From positions 1-15,029 of the forward strand of contig JAZNIS010000097.1 of assembly GCA_045577635.1 (NCBI GenBank): a DNA stretch of 15,029 bases. The letters are read 5' to 3'. This document shows positions 13,543-15,029 of the stretch, piece after piece; position 1 is the stretch's first letter, and each line of letters starts with the position of its first letter. A program made the translations under genes and the position numbers. Under the pieces are notes generated by a model. It was not told the DNA's origin. It saw only the letters and a program-made list of their open reading frames with translations, and did no database searches. This DNA is from UBA6345 sp045577635 (GTDB lineage: Bacteria; Bacillota; Clostridia; Christensenellales; UBA1242).

Positions 13543-14951
13543 TGAAATACGATACAGTTATAGGATTAGAAGTTCACTGCGAACTTAAAACCAGAACAAA
13601 ATGTTTTTGTGGTTGCAAAAACAACTTTGGTGATGAACCAAACAGCAACACCTGCCCTGTTTGTTTAGGTTTGCCTGGTGCATTACCCGTTTTAAACAAA
13701 ACAGCTGTTGAATATGCAATTAAAGCGGGTTTAGCATTTAACTGCGAAATTAACAACGAAACAGTTTTTGAAAGAAAAAACTATTTCTATCCTGATTTAA
13801 GCAAAGCATATCAAATTAGCCAACTTGAAAAACCACTTTGTGTTAATGGCTATGTTGAAATTACCGTTAACGGAAAACAAAAGAAAATTAGATTAAACCG
13901 TATTCACCTAGAAGAAGATGCCGGAAAACTAATTCACGATGGAATTGGTGGCACTGTGGTTGACTACAACCGTGGTGGTGTTCCACTTATTGAAATTGTT
14001 ACCGAACCAGATATTTCTAGTGCCGATGAAGCAGTTGCATTTTTAGAAACATTAAGAAACACTATTGCTTACACCGGAATTTCTGATGTTAAAATGGAAG
14101 AAGGTAGTTTAAGATGCGATGTTAACCTATCTGTTAAACCAGAAGATAGCGAAGTGCTTGGAACTAGAACCGAAATGAAAAACTTAAACAGTTTTAAAGC
14201 AGTTTACAGAGCAATTAACTACGAACAAAAAAGACAAATTGAAGAAATTGAAGATGGTCACAAAATTATTCAAGAAACATTAAGATGGGACGATAATTTA
14301 GGCGAAAGCAGATCTATGAGAAGCAAAGAAGATAGCCAAGATTACAGATATTTCCCAGATCCAGACCTACTTCCTGTTTACATTACCGAAAAGCAAGTTG
14401 CTAGCATTAAAGATAGTTTACCAAAACTTCCAACTCAACTTAAAAAGGAATATATGGAACTTGGTTTAAGCGATTACGATGCAGGACTACTTACCGAAAC
14501 AAAACAAATTAGTGATTATTTTACTGCTGTTTTAAATGAAATTAATCAACCTAAACTTGTTGCAAACTTTATTATTAACGAAACATTAAGAAAGCTTAAA
14601 GAAGATAATGAAAACAAAATTTCAGCAACCGATTTAAGCAAACTATTAGTTTTAGTTGATAAAAAAGAAATTAGCACCACTGCTGGAAAACAAGTGTTTG
14701 AACAAATGTGGAAAACAGGCGAATCTGCTGATGTTTTAGTTGAAAAGTTAGGGCTTAAACAATTAAATAACGATGACGAAATTAAAACAATGGTTACCGA
14801 AGCTGTTAACAACAACCCACAAAGTGTTGCCGATTATAAATCAGGAAAAACTTCGGCTATTGGTTTCCTAGTTGGTCAAGTTATGAAAGCAAGTAAGGGT
14901 AAAGCAAACCCACAAAAAGTTAACGAAATGTTAAAAGAAATGTTAGATTAA
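13542..14951 (+). CDS. gatB: Glutamyl/aspartyl-tRNA amidotransferase subunit B
   Basis: 469 residues, full length. GatB binds the mischarged Glu-tRNA(Gln) or Asp-tRNA(Asn), activates the side-chain carboxyl with ATP and accepts ammonia from GatA. The N-terminal catalytic domain opens with IGLEVHCEL. It then has a zinc site C21-x-C23-x14-C38-x2-C41, followed by ERKNYFYPDLSKAYQISQ, the conserved HLEEDAGK, and DYNRGGVPLIEIVTEPD. The tRNA-binding helical and YqeY-like tail domains follow, ending at residue 469 (NPQKVNEMLKEML). Ribosome binding site AAAGGAG (13527-13533) lies inside gatA. The operon closes with a terminator at 14961-14989. Sequence alone does not tell whether Gln, Asn or both are made; the Asn leader upstream argues that Asn is. 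Confidence 0.97.
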   Translation: MKYDTVIGLEVHCELKTRTKCFCGCKNNFGDEPNSNTCPVCLGLPGALPVLNKTAVEYAIKAGLAFNCEINNETVFERKNYFYPDLSKAYQISQLEKPLCVNGYVEITVNGKQKKIRLNRIHLEEDAGKLIHDGIGGTVVDYNRGGVPLIEIVTEPDISSADEAVAFLETLRNTIAYTGISDVKMEEGSLRCDVNLSVKPEDSEVLGTRTEMKNLNSFKAVYRAINYEQKRQIEEIEDGHKIIQETLRWDDNLGESRSMRSKEDSQDYRYFPDPDLLPVYITEKQVASIKDSLPKLPTQLKKEYMELGLSDYDAGLLTETKQISDYFTAVLNEINQPKLVANFIINETLRKLKEDNENKISATDLSKLLVLVDKKEISTTAGKQVFEQMWKTGESADVLVEKLGLKQLNNDDEIKTMVTEAVNNNPQSVADYKSGKTSAIGFLVGQVMKASKGKANPQKVNEMLKEMLD

Positions 14952-14960
14952 AAAATAAAA

Positions 14961-14989
14961 AAGAACTCTAATTTAAGAGTTCTTTTTTT
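14961..14989. terminator. Intrinsic terminator after gatB, probably shared with a convergent gene
   Basis: Perfect 9-bp stem AAGAACTCT (14961-14969) with AGAGTTCTT (14976-14984), 6-nt loop, five further T. The A-run on its left would serve as the T-tract for the minus-strand gene entering from the right edge. Confidence 0.88.
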
Positions 14990-14996
14990 GTTTTAC

Positions 14997-15029
14997 TTAT
15001 GCAGCAGCTGTTGCCCATTGCGAAGGGGT
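14997..15029 (-). CDS. C-terminal end of a minus-strand gene (cut by window edge)
   Basis: On the minus strand the last ten codons visible read TPSQWATAAA followed by TAA (14999-14997), only 7 nt before the shared terminator. The piece is clearly richer in G and C than the surroundings, as expected for coding sequence. Too little remains to name the product, and the frame itself is an inference from the stop-terminator spacing. Confidence 0.4.
   Translation of the reverse strand, partial: TPSQWATAAA

Overview
The window comes from a low-GC bacterium, most likely an uncultured gut-type Firmicute (Clostridia or a relative). The evidence is strongly AT-rich DNA, AGGAGG-like ribosome binding sites, sigma-A-type promoters, short intrinsic terminators with U-tracts, and a gatCAB operon. 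None of the recognised complete genes ends in TGA; stops are TAA or TAG. No rRNA, tRNA, insertion sequence or CRISPR array is visible. This is chromosomal housekeeping DNA with a few accessory genes.

Layout. 1-750 (minus, cut by the window edge) is a two-zinc-knuckle protein leading into a PD-(D/E)XK-like nuclease domain. 934-1413 is a CYTH-like protein. 1498-2784 is a polytopic MATE/MOP-like membrane protein. 2963-3490 is a YjjX/DUF84 inosine/xanthosine triphosphatase, with a perfect-consensus promoter and a leader of about 160 nt. 3618-4403 looks like a stand-alone ADP-ribosyltransferase-fold protein. 4472-5167 (minus) is a YhhN/TMEM86-type membrane protein. 5323-6962 is an SCP2-like protein plus an iron-dependent alcohol dehydrogenase. 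9237-7045 (minus) is an operon of queH, an RlmD-like rRNA methyltransferase and a small unknown. 9311-9736 (minus) is a small membrane protein. 9898-11319 is a putative 10TM heavy-metal exporter plus a YbaK-type tRNA deacylase. 11810-14951 is gatC-gatA-gatB. The right edge holds the last codons of a minus-strand gene.

The most interesting part is the 490 bp between the YbaK gene and gatC. A promoter (11487-11515) is followed by a ribosome binding site and a 17-codon leader ORF, MLYVV-(Asn)9-LTH-stop. Immediately after its stop comes the 5' arm of a 13-bp antiterminator, and this is mutually exclusive with an intrinsic terminator (11648-11689) ahead of gatC. GatCAB makes Asn-tRNA(Asn) and/or Gln-tRNA(Gln) by transamidation. 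A poly-Asn attenuator in front of it would let ribosome stalling for lack of Asn-tRNA(Asn) switch on the operon that makes it.

A second pattern concerns four first-in-transcript genes (starting at 1498, 3618, 9237 and 9898). Each has a good -10 box only 6-9 nt before its ATG, no room for a Shine-Dalgarno sequence, and an in-frame stop just upstream. They are probably leaderless or nearly so, whereas most other genes here have clear Shine-Dalgarno sites.
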